From Pseudomonas hormoni (GTDB lineage Bacteria > Pseudomonadota > Gammaproteobacteria > Pseudomonadales > Pseudomonadaceae): 64,000 bases of DNA. The translations under genes were made by a program, and so were the position numbers. Below are positions 1-9,068 of this stretch, piece after piece; position 1 is the first letter of the stretch, and each line of letters opens with the position of its first letter. The notes beneath the pieces were generated by a model. The model searched no databases. It saw nothing but the letters and a program-made list of their open reading frames with translations, and was not told where the DNA came from. The DNA lies in the NCBI RefSeq assembly GCF_018502625.1, contig NZ_CP075566.1, forward strand, positions 5,211,001-5,275,000. The letters are read 5' to 3'.

Positions 1-2060
1 TAGAAATCCTTACAGAGTCGCAGCGCGTCGTAGATGGCCGCGTGGGTGTTGCGCTGCGCCACGCAGTCGCCGATGCGGAACAGCAAGTAGCCGTCGCCCG
101 CCTGACTCAACGAAGGTTGTGGCTTGATCGCGAACAAGGCTTCGATGTCCATCTGGCCTTTGTTGCGCGAGCCTTCCTTCATGGCGTAGTAGATTTCTTC
201 GTCCGGACGCACGCCGTTTTCAACGACGACCTGGTCCACCACCCGCTCCTCTTTGGCGCCGGTGTATTCGTTTTCCAGCACCGCCACCAGCTTGTCGCCT
301 TCGCGATAGACCTTCTCCAGCATCATGTCCCCGGTCATGATCACTTCTTTCGGGTACATGCTGCGGTAGTAAGTCGGGAACGAGGTGCCGCCAATCGCCA
401 CGCCCGGCTTGATGTCGTCGGTGACGATCTCGACCTGGCTGCCCTTGTCGGCGAGGAAGTCGGCAGTCGACATCCCGGTGAATTCGCAAATGGTGTCGTA
501 GACCAGTACGTTCTTGCCCGGCGCAACTTTGCCGTCAAGGATGTCCCAGCTGCTGACTACCAGGCCTTCAGCCGCGCCCCAGTGTTCGTTTTGCTCAAGG
601 AACGGATGACCGCCGACGGCAAGCACCACCACGTCCGGACGCAGGTCGAGAATGGTCGCCGCATCGGCTGCCACGCCCAGGCGCAGGTCGACTTTCAGAC
701 GCGCCAGCTCCAGTTGGAACCAACGGGTGATACCGGCGATCTGGTCCCGTTGCGGGGCTTTCGAAGCGGTAGTGATCTGCCCGCCGATGAATTCTTTCTT
801 CTCGAACAGGGTCACGTCGTGGCCACGTTCGGCGGACACGCGAGCCGCTTCCATCCCGGCAGGACCGGCACCGACCACCACGACTTTGCGTTTCACACCG
901 GTCGATTTCTCGATGATGTGCGGCACACCCATGTATTCACGGGAAGTCGCGGCGTTCTGGATGCACAACACGTCCAGGCCCTGATACTGACGGTCAATGC
1001 AGTAGTTGGCACCGACGCATTGTTTGATCTGGTCAACCTGGCCCATTTTGATCTTGGCGATCAAGTGCGGGTCGGCGATGTGGGCGCGGGTCATGCCGAC
1101 CATGTCCACGTAGCCGCCTTCCAGAATACGGGTTGCCTGGTTCGGGTCCTTGATGTTCTGCGCATGCAGCACCGGCGCCTTCACCACTTCCTTGATACCG
1201 GCGGCCAGGTGCAGGAACGGCTCCGGTGGATAACTCATGTTCGGGATAACGTTGGCCAGGGTGTTGTGGGTGTCGCAACCCGAGCCCACGACGCCGATGA
1301 AGTCGATCATGCCGGTGTCGTCGTAATACTTGGCGATCTGCTTCATGTCCTCGTGGGACAAGCCGTCCGGGTGGAATTCATCACCGCACAGGCGGATGCC
1401 GACGCAGAAATCCGGGCCGACTTCGGCCCGCACAGCCTTGATCACTTCCAGGCCGAAACGCATACGGTTTTCGAAGCTGCCGCCCCATTCGTCGGTACGT
1501 TTGTTGACTCGCGGGCTCCAGAACTGGTCGATCATGTGCTGGTGCACGGCGGACAGTTCGACGCCGTCCAGGCCACCGGCCTTGGCGCGTGCTGCAGCGC
1601 TGGCGTAGTTGCCGATCACGCGCCAGATTTCTTCCGGCTCGATGGTTTTGCAGGTCGCACGGTGCACCGGTTCACGGATGCCCGACGGCGACAGCAGGGT
1701 CGGCCAGTGCTCGCCGTCCCAACGGGAACGACGGCCCATGTGGGTAATCTGGATCATGATCTTGGCGCCATGCTTGTGCATGGCATCGGCCAGGTTCTGG
1801 AAGTGCGGAATGATCCGGTCATCGGCCAGGTTGACCGACTTCCACCAGCCTTGCGGGCTGTCGATGGCCACGCTGGAGGAACCGCCGCAAATCGCCAGGC
1901 CGATCCCGCCCTTGGCTTTCTCTTCGTAATACTTGACGTACCGGTCGGTGGTCATGCCGCCGTCGGTCGCGTAGACCTCGGCGTGCGCGGTGCTGAGCAC
2001 GCGGTTACGGATGGTCAGTTTGCCGATCTGGATCGGCTGGAACATTGCTTCGAAAGCCAT
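1..2060 (-). CDS. dgcA: Dimethylglycine demethylase subunit DgcA
   Basis: This flavin- and iron-sulfur-dependent enzyme of the old-yellow-enzyme/trimethylamine dehydrogenase type acts with DgcB to demethylate dimethylglycine to sarcosine, a step in choline and betaine breakdown. The 686-residue protein has an N-terminal TIM-barrel flavin domain (about 1-340), a cysteine cluster at 348-366, and a C-terminal Rossmann domain with GAGPAGMEAAR near residue 396. The last sense codon is at positions 3-5; the first two bases of the stop (TA) are visible and the third lies outside the window, so the gene is essentially complete. In the cluster motif only Cys348, Cys354 and Cys366 are present; position 351, where TMADH-type enzymes have a cysteine, is Ala. 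It follows the DUF5943-like gene by 15 bp. dgcB probably lies beyond the left edge. Confidence 0.95.
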   Translation of the reverse strand, partial: MAFEAMFQPIQIGKLTIRNRVLSTAHAEVYATDGGMTTDRYVKYYEEKAKGGIGLAICGGSSSVAIDSPQGWWKSVNLADDRIIPHFQNLADAMHKHGAKIMIQITHMGRRSRWDGEHWPTLLSPSGIREPVHRATCKTIEPEEIWRVIGNYASAAARAKAGGLDGVELSAVHQHMIDQFWSPRVNKRTDEWGGSFENRMRFGLEVIKAVRAEVGPDFCVGIRLCGDEFHPDGLSHEDMKQIAKYYDDTGMIDFIGVVGSGCDTHNTLANVIPNMSYPPEPFLHLAAGIKEVVKAPVLHAQNIKDPNQATRILEGGYVDMVGMTRAHIADPHLIAKIKMGQVDQIKQCVGANYCIDRQYQGLDVLCIQNAATSREYMGVPHIIEKSTGVKRKVVVVGAGPAGMEAARVSAERGHDVTLFEKKEFIGGQITTASKAPQRDQIAGITRWFQLELARLKVDLRLGVAADAATILDLRPDVVVLAVGGHPFLEQNEHWGAAEGLVVSSWDILDGKVAPGKNVLVYDTICEFTGMSTADFLADKGSQVEIVTDDIKPGVAIGGTSFPTYYRSMYPKEVIMTGDMMLEKVYREGDKLVAVLENEYTGAKEERVVDQVVVENGVRPDEEIYYAMKEGSRNKGQMDIEALFAIKPQPSLSQAGDGYLLFRIGDCVAQRNTHAAIYDALRLCKDF

Positions 2061-2075
2061 GGCGGGGTCCTCGAC

Positions 2076-2606
2076 TTACAACGGCTTGACGGTGAACAAA
2101 CCGTCGTCGTGGCCTTCTTCGGAGCCACCGTAGACTTGCTCGGCAACCGTGCGAATCTTGCTGCCGCGGGCCTGCAGAATCTGGTCCATGGCACCGGCAA
2201 ACCAACCGGTAAACATGTAGTCGACCTTGCGCCCGACCTTGCCGTACACGTAGACGAACGCCGAGTGTTCGAGCTTGACGCTGGCGGTGCCTTTGTCGAG
2301 GTCGATGTCCTGGATCTTGAACAGGCCCCAGCCGCGCTGCGACAGGCGCTTCATGTAGTGCTCGAACACCGCGACGCCTTCCAGGCCGTGGCATTCGGCT
2401 TCTTTTTCACACCAGTGCCAGGCGGATTTGTAGCCGGCCTTGTAGAGGATCTCGGCGTAGGCTTCGGCGCCCAGCACTTCCTCGATGCCCATGTGGTTGT
2501 TGACGAAGAAGTGACGCGGTACGTACAGCATCGGCAGGGCGTCGGAGGTCCAGACACCGGTTTCACTGTCGACTTCGATTGGCAATTGCGGGGCGATCTT
2601 GGCCAT
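2076..2606 (-). CDS. Conserved protein of the dgc operon (PA5397-like, DUF5943 type)
   Basis: This 176-residue soluble protein has no signal peptide. It is recognisable as the PA5397-type protein that always sits between the dipeptidase-like gene and dgcA in Pseudomonas. It is rich in aromatic residues (for example SAWHWCEKEAE and YMFTGWFAGAMDQIL) and resembles the 4-vinyl-reductase-like/DUF5943 group. No catalytic motif can be assigned. The start is preceded by a GGAG ribosome site about ten bases upstream. Its place in the operon suggests a role in dimethylglycine or sarcosine metabolism, but the function is unknown. Confidence 0.85.
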   Translation of the reverse strand: MAKIAPQLPIEVDSETGVWTSDALPMLYVPRHFFVNNHMGIEEVLGAEAYAEILYKAGYKSAWHWCEKEAECHGLEGVAVFEHYMKRLSQRGWGLFKIQDIDLDKGTASVKLEHSAFVYVYGKVGRKVDYMFTGWFAGAMDQILQARGSKIRTVAEQVYGGSEEGHDDGLFTVKPL

Positions 2607-2638
2607 GGAAACTTAACTCCAGAAAAATTTTGGTGTTG

Positions 2639-2661
2639 CCCCCGGCACGGACGGCCGGGGG
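2639..2661 (-). other. Intercistronic GC-rich hairpin
   Basis: An eight-base stem (CCCCCGGC paired with GCCGGGGG) with a seven-base loop lies between the dipeptidase-like gene and the next gene of the leftward operon. No T-run follows directly on the minus strand, so it is more likely an mRNA-processing or stability element, or a weak attenuator, than a full terminator. Confidence 0.5.
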
Positions 2662-2684
2662 AAAGGATTCAGAGGTGCGGTGGC

Positions 2685-3662
2685 TTATTCGCCCCAGACG
2701 TCCTTGAGGACGTTGACCCAGTTCTCGCCCATGATCTTGCGCACCACTCGCTCGGAGTGGCCGCGCTTGAGCAGGGTTTCGGTCAGGTTCGGGAACTCGC
2801 CGACGGTGCGGATTCCCAGCGGGTTGATGATCTTGCCGAAGCTGGTCAGACGGCGGGCGTAGCCCTTGTCATGGGTCAGGTATTCGAAGAAGTCCTGGCC
2901 ATGGCCCTGGGTGAAGTCGGTGCCGATACCGATGGCGTCTTCGCCAACGATGTTCATGGTGTATTCGATGGCTTCGGCGTAGTCGTCGATGGTCGAATCG
3001 ATGCCCTTGGCCAGGAACGGCGCGAACATGGTCACACCGACGAAACCGCCGTGATCGGCGATGAACTTCAGTTCTTCATCGGATTTGTTGCGCGGGTGGA
3101 TTTTCAGACCCGACGGCAGGCAGTGGGAGTAGCAGACCGGTTTCTTGGATTCGAGGATGACTTCTTCGGAAGTTTTCGAACCGACGTGGGACAGGTCGCA
3201 CATGACCCCGACGCGGTTCATCTCGGCAACGATTTCACGGCCGAAGCCCGACAGGCCGCCATCACGCTCGTAGCAACCGGTGCCAACCAGGTTCTGGGTG
3301 TTGTAGCACATCTGCACGATACCGACGCCGAGCTGCTTGAACACCTCGACGTAGCCGATCTGGTCTTCGAAGGCGTGAGCATTCTGGAAGCCGAACAGGA
3401 TGCCGGTCTTGCCCTGCTCCTTGGCTTTACGGATGTCGGCGGTGGTGCGCACCGGAATCACCAGGTCGCTGTTCTCGCGGATCAGCTTCTGGCTGGCGGC
3501 AATGTTGTTGACGGTGGCCTGAAACCCCTCCCACACCGACACGGTGCAGTTGGCAGCGGTCAGACCGCCCTTGCGCATGTCTTCAAACAGCTCGCGGTTC
3601 CACTTGGCGATAATCAGCCCGTCGATAACGATGCTGTCGGCGTGCAATTCGGCTGGGCTCAT
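2685..3662 (-). CDS. M19 (renal dipeptidase)-like protein, altered metal site
   Basis: This 325-residue cytoplasmic protein has the fold signature of peptidase family M19 (membrane dipeptidase) and corresponds to PA5396, the first gene of the dgc operon. Conserved family parts are CDLSH (His160), YSH (His181) and GIGTDF. The N-terminal metal motif D-x-H-x-D reads D14-G-L-I-I, so His and Asp are missing, and the bridging Glu is replaced by Gln93 (FGFQNAHAF). It is therefore unlikely to be an ordinary zinc dipeptidase. The start at 3662 is chosen for its AGGGGA ribosome site; an in-frame upstream extension to 3830 has no such support. The operon implies a role in betaine or dimethylglycine catabolism. 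Confidence 0.85.
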   Translation of the reverse strand: MSPAELHADSIVIDGLIIAKWNRELFEDMRKGGLTAANCTVSVWEGFQATVNNIAASQKLIRENSDLVIPVRTTADIRKAKEQGKTGILFGFQNAHAFEDQIGYVEVFKQLGVGIVQMCYNTQNLVGTGCYERDGGLSGFGREIVAEMNRVGVMCDLSHVGSKTSEEVILESKKPVCYSHCLPSGLKIHPRNKSDEELKFIADHGGFVGVTMFAPFLAKGIDSTIDDYAEAIEYTMNIVGEDAIGIGTDFTQGHGQDFFEYLTHDKGYARRLTSFGKIINPLGIRTVGEFPNLTETLLKRGHSERVVRKIMGENWVNVLKDVWGE

Positions 3663-3757
3663 CAGGCTGTCCCCTATTAGCGATTCATGCGCCGAATCGT
3701 GTGCCGGCGCTTTGGGGCCAGCATATGCCTGAGGACCGGTGCAGCCGGGTGCAAAAA

Positions 3758-3799
3758 CGACAGAGGGTTTGCCGAAAGCGTCAATCCGCGACAAAGGGT
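3758..3799. promoter_or_regulatory. Candidate GbdR-type operator repeats upstream of the dgc operon
   Basis: CGACAGAGGG (from 3759) and CGACAAAGGG (from 3790) differ at one base and lie 31 bp apart, about three helical turns; a GCGTC element sits between them at 3779, 21 bp from the first ACGAC. They are about 100-140 bp upstream of the leftward dipeptidase-like gene. Related GCGAC/ACGAC cores recur at 5904-5938 and 14939-14992. Assignment to GbdR is an inference from context. Confidence 0.4.
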
Positions 3800-3893
3800 C
3801 GTTATCGGGCCTTATCAGCTGGCTGTTCAATGCCGTCCTCTTGGGCCAGAATTCGGCACATTACTGGATGCTTACTGGATTTAGGGCGACGCA

Positions 3894-4295
3894 ATGAAAT
3901 CGATCTTCCTGGCTTTGGCACTGATAGCGACCGGCGTACAGGCGGCTGAAGAGTCCGACACCAACCCCTGCGATGCGGTCGAAAACGACGTCCAGACCCT
4001 GGAATGCTCGGTCTACAGCCGAACCACCGCCGAAGACCTGCTCAAGGACAACTACCAGAGCCTGACCGAGCGCATGCAAACGCTCTACGGCAAAAGCCCG
4101 ACGCAACTGGCCGACATCACCGCCAAAATCAAGGCGGCCCAGCAACAATGGCTGAAGACTCGGGACGCGGATTGCGCGGTGGAAGCCTTCCCGGCGACCA
4201 GCGGCAGCAAGGCGTTCACCATTGCGCAGAATGATTGCGTGGCGCGGATGAGTGATGAGCGGTCGGAGTTTTTGGAGTCGATTGGGCAGGAGTGA
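3894..4295 (+). CDS. LprI-type lysozyme inhibitor family protein (DUF1311)
   Basis: The 133-residue protein begins with a Sec signal peptide (MKSIFLALALIATGVQAAEE, cleavage after about residue 17-18), so it is periplasmic. The rest matches the small DUF1311/LprI domain: four conserved-looking cysteines (NPCDAV, LECSV, DADCAVE, QNDCVAR) and the helix DITAKIKAAQQQWLKTRDADC typical of that family. Some members bind and inhibit lysozyme; that activity cannot be proved here. It is divergent from the dgc operon and probably monocistronic. Confidence 0.75.
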   Translation: MKSIFLALALIATGVQAAEESDTNPCDAVENDVQTLECSVYSRTTAEDLLKDNYQSLTERMQTLYGKSPTQLADITAKIKAAQQQWLKTRDADCAVEAFPATSGSKAFTIAQNDCVARMSDERSEFLESIGQE

Positions 4296-4355
4296 TGCAA
4301 ACTCCGGCCAACTAGAGCGGCAAAGCTGCTTACTTCAGCCAGTAAAGGGATCGAA

Positions 4356-4772
4356 ATGAAAATCTGCGGCATCGAAATCAAAGGCAGCGAAGCAATCATC
4401 GCCGTGGCGTCCCTGGACGATCAGGTGCTGAGCCACGTCGCGCTCAACACCAAGAAAATCGCCCTCGACGATGACGACGAAGCCGCCAATGTCAAGGTGT
4501 TTGCCGCTCAGGTCGCGTCGTTTGTACGTGAGAATTCCATAGACCGGATCGCGATCAAGAAGCGCAGCAAGAAAGGTGAATTTGCCGGCGGGCCGACCAC
4601 GTTCAAGATCGAGGGCGTGTTTCAGTTGCTGGAGAGCTGCGAGGTGACGCTGCTGTCGCCGCAGACGATCAATGCGCAGAACAAGAAGTTTGATTTTGAG
4701 CTGCCGGGGACGCTGAACAAGTATCAGCATGAGGCTTACAAAGCGGCCTGCTCGGCGTTGATGAAGAAGTAA
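4356..4772 (+). CDS. DUF3010 family protein
   Basis: This 138-residue soluble protein starts MKICGIEIKGSEAIIAV and is recognised as the DUF3010 family, whose N-terminus resembles the RNase H-like fold of small nucleases. There is no signal peptide or membrane segment. The conserved segment DRIAIKKRSKKGEFAGG probably forms a basic surface. The function is unknown. It lies 60 bp after the DUF1311 gene in the same direction and ends just before a REPIN. Confidence 0.75.
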   Translation: MKICGIEIKGSEAIIAVASLDDQVLSHVALNTKKIALDDDDEAANVKVFAAQVASFVRENSIDRIAIKKRSKKGEFAGGPTTFKIEGVFQLLESCEVTLLSPQTINAQNKKFDFELPGTLNKYQHEAYKAACSALMKK

Positions 4773-4788
4773 GATTCACACAAAAACT

Positions 4789-4877
4789 GTGGCGAGGGAG
4801 CTTGCTCCCGCTCGACTGCGCAGCAGTCGCTATTGGGGGCCGCTTCGCAGCCCAGCGGGAGCAAGCTCCCTCGCCAC
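4789..4877. repeat. REPIN, family A (GTGGCGAGGGAGC type)
   Basis: Two oppositely oriented copies of GTGGCGAGGGAGCTTGCTCC enclose a short GC-rich spacer. Each arm is itself palindromic. It sits between the convergent ends of the DUF3010 gene and cdhR. Confidence 0.9.
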
Positions 4878-4883
4878 AATGAA

Positions 4884-5834
4884 TCATTCGACCTGACTAA
4901 CGCGCCGTCGATCTTCTCGCGGACACCGCGCAAACCGCGCCCGATAACTCCGGGTGAAATACGACGGTGATTCAAACCCGCACGCAATACTCACTTCCAG
5001 CACACTCATGTCCGTCTGCCGCAACAACTGCCGCGCCTTCTCCAGCCTTAACCGCAGGTAGAAATTGCTCGGCGTGTCGTTCAGGTGCAGGCGAAACAAG
5101 CGCTCCAGCTGCCGCCGCGTCACCTTGATCGACTCTGCCAATTCCAGCGTGGTCAGCGGCGGTTCGCTGTGTTGTTCCATTTCGCCAATAACATGAACGA
5201 GCTTCTTGTTGCTGATGCCATACCGCGTGGCGACTTCCATGCGCTGGTGGTCTTTGCGCGGGCGGATGCGGCCGAGTACGAATTGCTCGCTAACCTGGAT
5301 CGCCAGTTCCGGGCCGTGGGCCTGGGCGATGAGGTCGAGCATCAGGTCGATGGAGGCCGTGCCGCCGGCGGAGGTGATGCGCCGGCGATCGATCTCGAAC
5401 AGTTCCTGGGTGACGCTGAGCTGTGGATAAGACTCCTTGAAGGCGTCGATGGCTTCCCAGTGCAGGGTTATGCGATGGCCGTCGAGCAGGCCGGCTTCGG
5501 CGAGGACGAAGCTGCCGGTGTCGATCGCGCCGAGGGTCACGCCTTCGTTGTCCAGTCGACGCAGCCAGTGTTCCAGCGCCGGGGTGGCGAATTTCAGCGG
5601 TTCGAAGCCAGCGACCACCAACAGCGTCGCACCTTTCTTCAGCGGTTCCAGCGCCGCGTCGGCGTTCACCGACATACCGTTGCTGGCCAGCACCGCACCA
5701 CCGTCTGCGCTCAGCACATGCCAGCGATACAGCTCGCCGCGAAAGCGATTGGCAACCCGCAGCGGCTCGATCGCCGAGATAAAACCGATGGCCGAGAAAC
5801 CCGGCATCAACATGAAGTAGAAATCCTGGGACAT
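4884..5834 (-). CDS. cdhR: CdhR, AraC-family activator of carnitine catabolism
   Basis: This 316-residue transcription factor has a GATase1/DJ-1-like N-terminal domain (about 5-170) and a C-terminal AraC double helix-turn-helix (about 215-310; TRRQLERLFRLHL and SIACGFESPSYFTRSYR). It is divergent from caiX-cdhCAB, as in P. aeruginosa, where CdhR activates that operon in response to carnitine. The ATG at 5834 (MSQDFYFMLMPGF) is preferred because homologues begin there; a GTG at 5879 would add 15 residues with no better ribosome site. Confidence 0.92.
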   Translation of the reverse strand: MSQDFYFMLMPGFSAIGFISAIEPLRVANRFRGELYRWHVLSADGGAVLASNGMSVNADAALEPLKKGATLLVVAGFEPLKFATPALEHWLRRLDNEGVTLGAIDTGSFVLAEAGLLDGHRITLHWEAIDAFKESYPQLSVTQELFEIDRRRITSAGGTASIDLMLDLIAQAHGPELAIQVSEQFVLGRIRPRKDHQRMEVATRYGISNKKLVHVIGEMEQHSEPPLTTLELAESIKVTRRQLERLFRLHLNDTPSNFYLRLRLEKARQLLRQTDMSVLEVSIACGFESPSYFTRSYRARFARCPREDRRRVSQVE

Positions 5835-5903
5835 GGAGCGCACTCGGTTGGCGGGTAGCGTGTGATGTTGATACGCCACTTGCGAGCGGCATTCAAGAGG
5901 GCA

Positions 5904-5938
5904 GGTCGCTGCAGTGCAAGAGCTGGTCGCCGCAGTGC
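5904..5938. promoter_or_regulatory. 21-bp phased direct repeat in the cdhR-caiX intergenic region
   Basis: GGTCGCTGCAGTGC (5904-5917) and GGTCGCCGCAGTGC (5925-5938) are 13/14 identical and exactly 21 bp (two helical turns) apart, as expected for the two half-sites of an AraC-family dimer. They lie 70 bp upstream of cdhR and about 90 bp upstream of caiX. CdhR or GbdR is the likely ligand by context. Confidence 0.65.
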
Positions 5939-6028
5939 GTTTTAGCGGGCCTCAAGCTGCGTAACTTGGCATCACCGGCGCACAAAGACGACCGGACCCA
6001 CAATAACGAACTGCCGAGGAAACCTGAG

Positions 6029-6973
6029 ATGAAACGACTGATCAGCAGCTGTGTTCTTGCACTCAGCGGTACCGCTTTCCTGAGCGCCAGCGTCATGGCC
6101 GCCGAACCCGCGTCTTGCCAGAACGTGCGCATGGGCGTCGTGAACTGGACCGACGTGATCGCCACCAGCGCCATGACCCAGGTCCTGCTCGACGGCCTCG
6201 GCTACAACACCAAACAAACCAGCGCGTCCCAGCAGATCATCTTCGCCGGGATCCGCGACCAGCGCCTGGACTTGTTCCTGGGCTACTGGAACCCGTTGAT
6301 GACCCAGACCATCACGCCGTTCGTCGATGGCAAGCAGGTCAAAGTGCTTGAAGCGCCCAGCCTGAAAGACGCCCGCGCCACCCTCGCCGTACCGACTTAT
6401 CTCGCCGACAAGGGCCTGAAAACTTTCGCTGACATCGCCAAGTTCGAAAAAGAACTGGGCGGCAAAATCTACGGCATCGAGCCCGGCTCGGGCGCCAACA
6501 CCCAGATCAAGGCGATGATCGCCAAGAACCAGTTTGGCCTCGGCAAGTTCCAGTTGGTCGAGTCCAGTGAGGCCGGCATGCTCGCGGCGGTAGATCGCGC
6601 CGTGCGCCGCAAAGAGGCGGTGGTGTTCTTCGGCTGGGCACCGCACCCGATGAACGTCAACGTGCAGATGACTTACCTCACCGGCAGCGATGACGCGCTG
6701 GGCCCGAACGAAGGCATGGCCACCGTCTGGACCGTCACCGCGCCGACGTATGCCGAGCAATGCCCGAACATCGGTCGCTTGCTGAGCAACCTGACCTACA
6801 CCGCCGAAGACGAGAGCCGGATGATGCAGCCGCTGCTGGATCACAAGGACGCGTTCGAATCGGCCAGGCAATGGCTGAAAGATCACCCGCAAGACAAACA
6901 GCGCTGGCTCGAAGGTGTGACCACCTTCGATGGCAAACCGGCGGCTGACAACCTGAAACTGACCAGCAAATAA
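6029..6973 (+). CDS. caiX: Carnitine-binding periplasmic protein CaiX
   Basis: This 314-residue solute-binding protein belongs to the glycine betaine/choline family and has a signal peptide ending ...SASVMAAEP. Like CbcX at 15145 it has the conserved NWTDV/GWTDI start and [22 protein letters not shown] and GWAPHPMN motifs, whose aromatic residues cage the trimethylammonium group. In P. aeruginosa CaiX has no permease of its own and delivers carnitine to the CbcWV core, which lies about 9 kb away here. ATG 6029 has a GAGGA ribosome site; the upstream in-frame ATG at 5966 would disrupt the signal peptide. Confidence 0.93.
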   Translation: MKRLISSCVLALSGTAFLSASVMAAEPASCQNVRMGVVNWTDVIATSAMTQVLLDGLGYNTKQTSASQQIIFAGIRDQRLDLFLGYWNPLMTQTITPFVDGKQVKVLEAPSLKDARATLAVPTYLADKGLKTFADIAKFEKELGGKIYGIEPGSGANTQIKAMIAKNQFGLGKFQLVESSEAGMLAAVDRAVRRKEAVVFFGWAPHPMNVNVQMTYLTGSDDALGPNEGMATVWTVTAPTYAEQCPNIGRLLSNLTYTAEDESRMMQPLLDHKDAFESARQWLKDHPQDKQRWLEGVTTFDGKPAADNLKLTSK

Positions 6974-7006
6974 CCCGCTCACTTTTTATGAATCAAACCA
7001 CCGATT

Positions 7007-7026
7007 CGCAGCCCGACCGGGCTGCG
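7007..7026 (+). other. Hairpin between caiX and cdhC
   Basis: The stem is CGCAGCCC paired with GGGCTGCG with a four-base loop. No T-run follows. It is probably an intercistronic stability or processing element that lets caiX be expressed more than the enzymes downstream. Confidence 0.5.
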
Positions 7027-7059
7027 AACGGCATCACCACGCCTGCAAGGAACCCCCTC

Positions 7060-7947
7060 ATGAACCACGACGTCATCATCACCTGCGCACTCACCGGTGC
7101 TGGCGACACGACCAGCAAAAGCCCACACGTGCCGGTCACCCCGAAACAAATCGCCGCTGCCGCTGTGGAAGCCGCCAAGGCCGGCGCCACCGTGGTCCAC
7201 TGCCACGTTCGTAACCCCGAAACCGGCAAGTTCAGCCGTGACGTGGCGCTGTACCGCGAAGTCATGGAGCGCATCCGCGAGGCCGACGTCGACATCATCG
7301 TCAATCTCACCGCCGGCATGGGCGGCGACCTGGAAATCGGCGCGGGCGAGAACCCGATGGAGTTCGGCCCGAACACCGACCTGGTCGGCCCGCTGACCCG
7401 TCTGGCCCACGTCGAAGAACTGCTGCCGGAAATCTGCACCCTCGATTGCGGGACCCTGAACTTCGGCGATGGCGACACCATTTACGTGTCCACCCCGGCC
7501 CAGCTGCGTGCTGGCGCCAAACGCATTCAAGAGCTGGGCGTGAAGGCCGAGCTGGAAATTTTCGACACCGGTCACCTGTGGTTTGCCAAACAGTTGATCA
7601 AGGAAGGCTTGCTCGACGATCCGCTGTTCCAGCTGTGCCTGGGCATCCCGTGGGGCGCGCCGGCCGATACCACCACCATGAAAGCCATGGTCGACAACCT
7701 GCCAGCCAACGCCGTGTGGGCCGGTTTCGGCATCGGTCGCATGCAGATGCCGATGGCGGCGCAAGCGGTGCTGCTCGGCGGCAACGTGCGGGTCGGTCTG
7801 GAAGACAACATCTGGTTGGACAAGGGCGTGTTGGCGACCAACGGACAACTGGTCGAACGCGCCTCGGAAATCCTCAGCCGCCTCGGCGCCCGGGTTCTGA
7901 CGCCGGCGGAAGGCCGGGCAAAAATGGGCCTGACCAAGCGCGGTTAA
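7060..7947 (+). CDS. cdhC: 3-dehydrocarnitine:acetyl-CoA trimethylamine transferase (BKACE family) CdhC
   Basis: This 295-residue protein of the beta-keto acid cleavage (3-keto-5-aminohexanoate cleavage) family condenses 3-dehydrocarnitine with acetyl-CoA to give betainyl-CoA and acetoacetate. It carries the family's zinc-binding [12 protein letters not shown] motif near residue 47 and the downstream segment [19 protein letters not shown] ribosome site precedes ATG 7060; the longer reading from 6988 runs through the hairpin and is unlikely. It is the second gene of the carnitine operon. Confidence 0.93.
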   Translation: MNHDVIITCALTGAGDTTSKSPHVPVTPKQIAAAAVEAAKAGATVVHCHVRNPETGKFSRDVALYREVMERIREADVDIIVNLTAGMGGDLEIGAGENPMEFGPNTDLVGPLTRLAHVEELLPEICTLDCGTLNFGDGDTIYVSTPAQLRAGAKRIQELGVKAELEIFDTGHLWFAKQLIKEGLLDDPLFQLCLGIPWGAPADTTTMKAMVDNLPANAVWAGFGIGRMQMPMAAQAVLLGGNVRVGLEDNIWLDKGVLATNGQLVERASEILSRLGARVLTPAEGRAKMGLTKRG

Positions 7948-7964
7948 AACCCACACACAACCCT

Positions 7965-8057
7965 GTAGGAGCGAGGCTTGCCCGCGAAGACGGTATTCCT
8001 GCCGTAAGAAATCCGCCGGATGTACAGGCCTCTTCGCGAGCAAGCTTCGCTCCTACA
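7965..8057. repeat. REPIN, family B (TGTAGGAGCGAGG type) inside the carnitine operon
   Basis: Inverted pair of TGTAGGAGCGAGGCTTGCCC-type elements filling the cdhC-cdhA gap. The right arm (CGCGAGCAAGCTTCGCTCCTACA) is a variant of the left one. Confidence 0.88.
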
Positions 8058-8087
8058 GGGATTACCGAATTCTTTTAGGACGTCGCC

Positions 8088-9053
8088 ATGAGCTTTATCA
8101 CTGATATCAAAACCTTCGCCGCCCTGGGCAGCGGTGTCATCGGCAGCGGCTGGGTCTCCCGCGCCCTCGCCCACGGCCTCGACGTGGTGGCCTGGGACCC
8201 CGCGCCCGGTGCCGAAGCCGCCCTGCGCAAACGCGTCGCCAATGCCTGGGGCGCGCTGGAGAAGCAAGGCCTGGCACCCGGCGCTTCGCAGGATCGCCTG
8301 CGCTTTGTCACGACAATTGAAGAGTGTGTTCGCGATGCCGACTTCATTCAGGAAAGCGCCCCGGAACGCCTCGATCTGAAACTGGAACTGCACAGTAAAA
8401 TCAGCGCGGCGGCCAAGCCCAATGCACTGATCGGTTCCAGCACTTCGGGCCTGTTGCCGAGCGAGTTCTACGAGAGCTCGACTCACCCGGAACGCTGCGT
8501 GGTCGGCCACCCGTTCAATCCTGTTTATCTGCTGCCCCTGGTCGAAGTGGTCGGTGGCAAAAATACCGCACCGGAAGCCGTTCAAGCGGCCATGAAAGTC
8601 TACGAATCCTTGGGCATGCGTCCGCTGCATGTGCGCAAGGAAGTGCCAGGATTTATCGCCGACCGTTTGCTCGAAGCGCTGTGGCGCGAGGCGCTGCACC
8701 TGGTGAACGACGGTGTGGCGACCACCGGTGAAATCGACGACGCGATCCGTTTTGGCGCAGGTCTGCGCTGGTCGTTCATGGGCACCTTTTTGACCTACAC
8801 CCTGGCCGGTGGCGATGCGGGAATGCGTCACTTCATGGCGCAGTTCGGTCCGGCGCTGCAATTGCCGTGGACCTATCTGCCGGCTCCGGAGCTGACCGAC
8901 AAATTGATTGATGACGTGGTGGATGGCACCAGTGATCAGCTGGGCAGACACAGCATTTCGGCGCTGGAACGCTATCGTGATGATTGCCTGCTGGCGGTGC
9001 TGGAAGCGGTGAAAACCACCAAAGAGAAGCACGGGATGGCGTTCGCCGACTAA
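8088..9053 (+). CDS. cdhA: L-carnitine dehydrogenase CdhA
   Basis: This 321-residue NAD-dependent dehydrogenase of the 3-hydroxyacyl-CoA dehydrogenase family oxidises L-carnitine to 3-dehydrocarnitine. An N-terminal Rossmann domain with GSGVIGSGW at residues 13-21 is followed by [10 protein letters not shown], the [11 protein letters not shown] and [14 protein letters not shown] catalytic region, and a helical C-terminal domain. An AGGA site lies seven bases before the ATG. The order cdhC-cdhA-cdhB matches P. aeruginosa. Confidence 0.95.
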   Translation: MSFITDIKTFAALGSGVIGSGWVSRALAHGLDVVAWDPAPGAEAALRKRVANAWGALEKQGLAPGASQDRLRFVTTIEECVRDADFIQESAPERLDLKLELHSKISAAAKPNALIGSSTSGLLPSEFYESSTHPERCVVGHPFNPVYLLPLVEVVGGKNTAPEAVQAAMKVYESLGMRPLHVRKEVPGFIADRLLEALWREALHLVNDGVATTGEIDDAIRFGAGLRWSFMGTFLTYTLAGGDAGMRHFMAQFGPALQLPWTYLPAPELTDKLIDDVVDGTSDQLGRHSISALERYRDDCLLAVLEAVKTTKEKHGMAFAD

Positions 9054-9068
9054 CCACCGCCACTAACT

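Noticed and set aside
42..3680. A 1212-codon open frame on the plus strand across the dgc region
   Set aside because: It is the antisense shadow of dgcA and its two operon partners; high GC at third positions keeps the opposite frame open. Its translation matches nothing, whereas the minus-strand frames encode recognisable enzymes.
7446..8078. Alternative 210-codon frame overlapping cdhC
   Set aside because: Arg/His-rich out-of-frame reading through cdhC and the following REPIN; no domain and no ribosome site.
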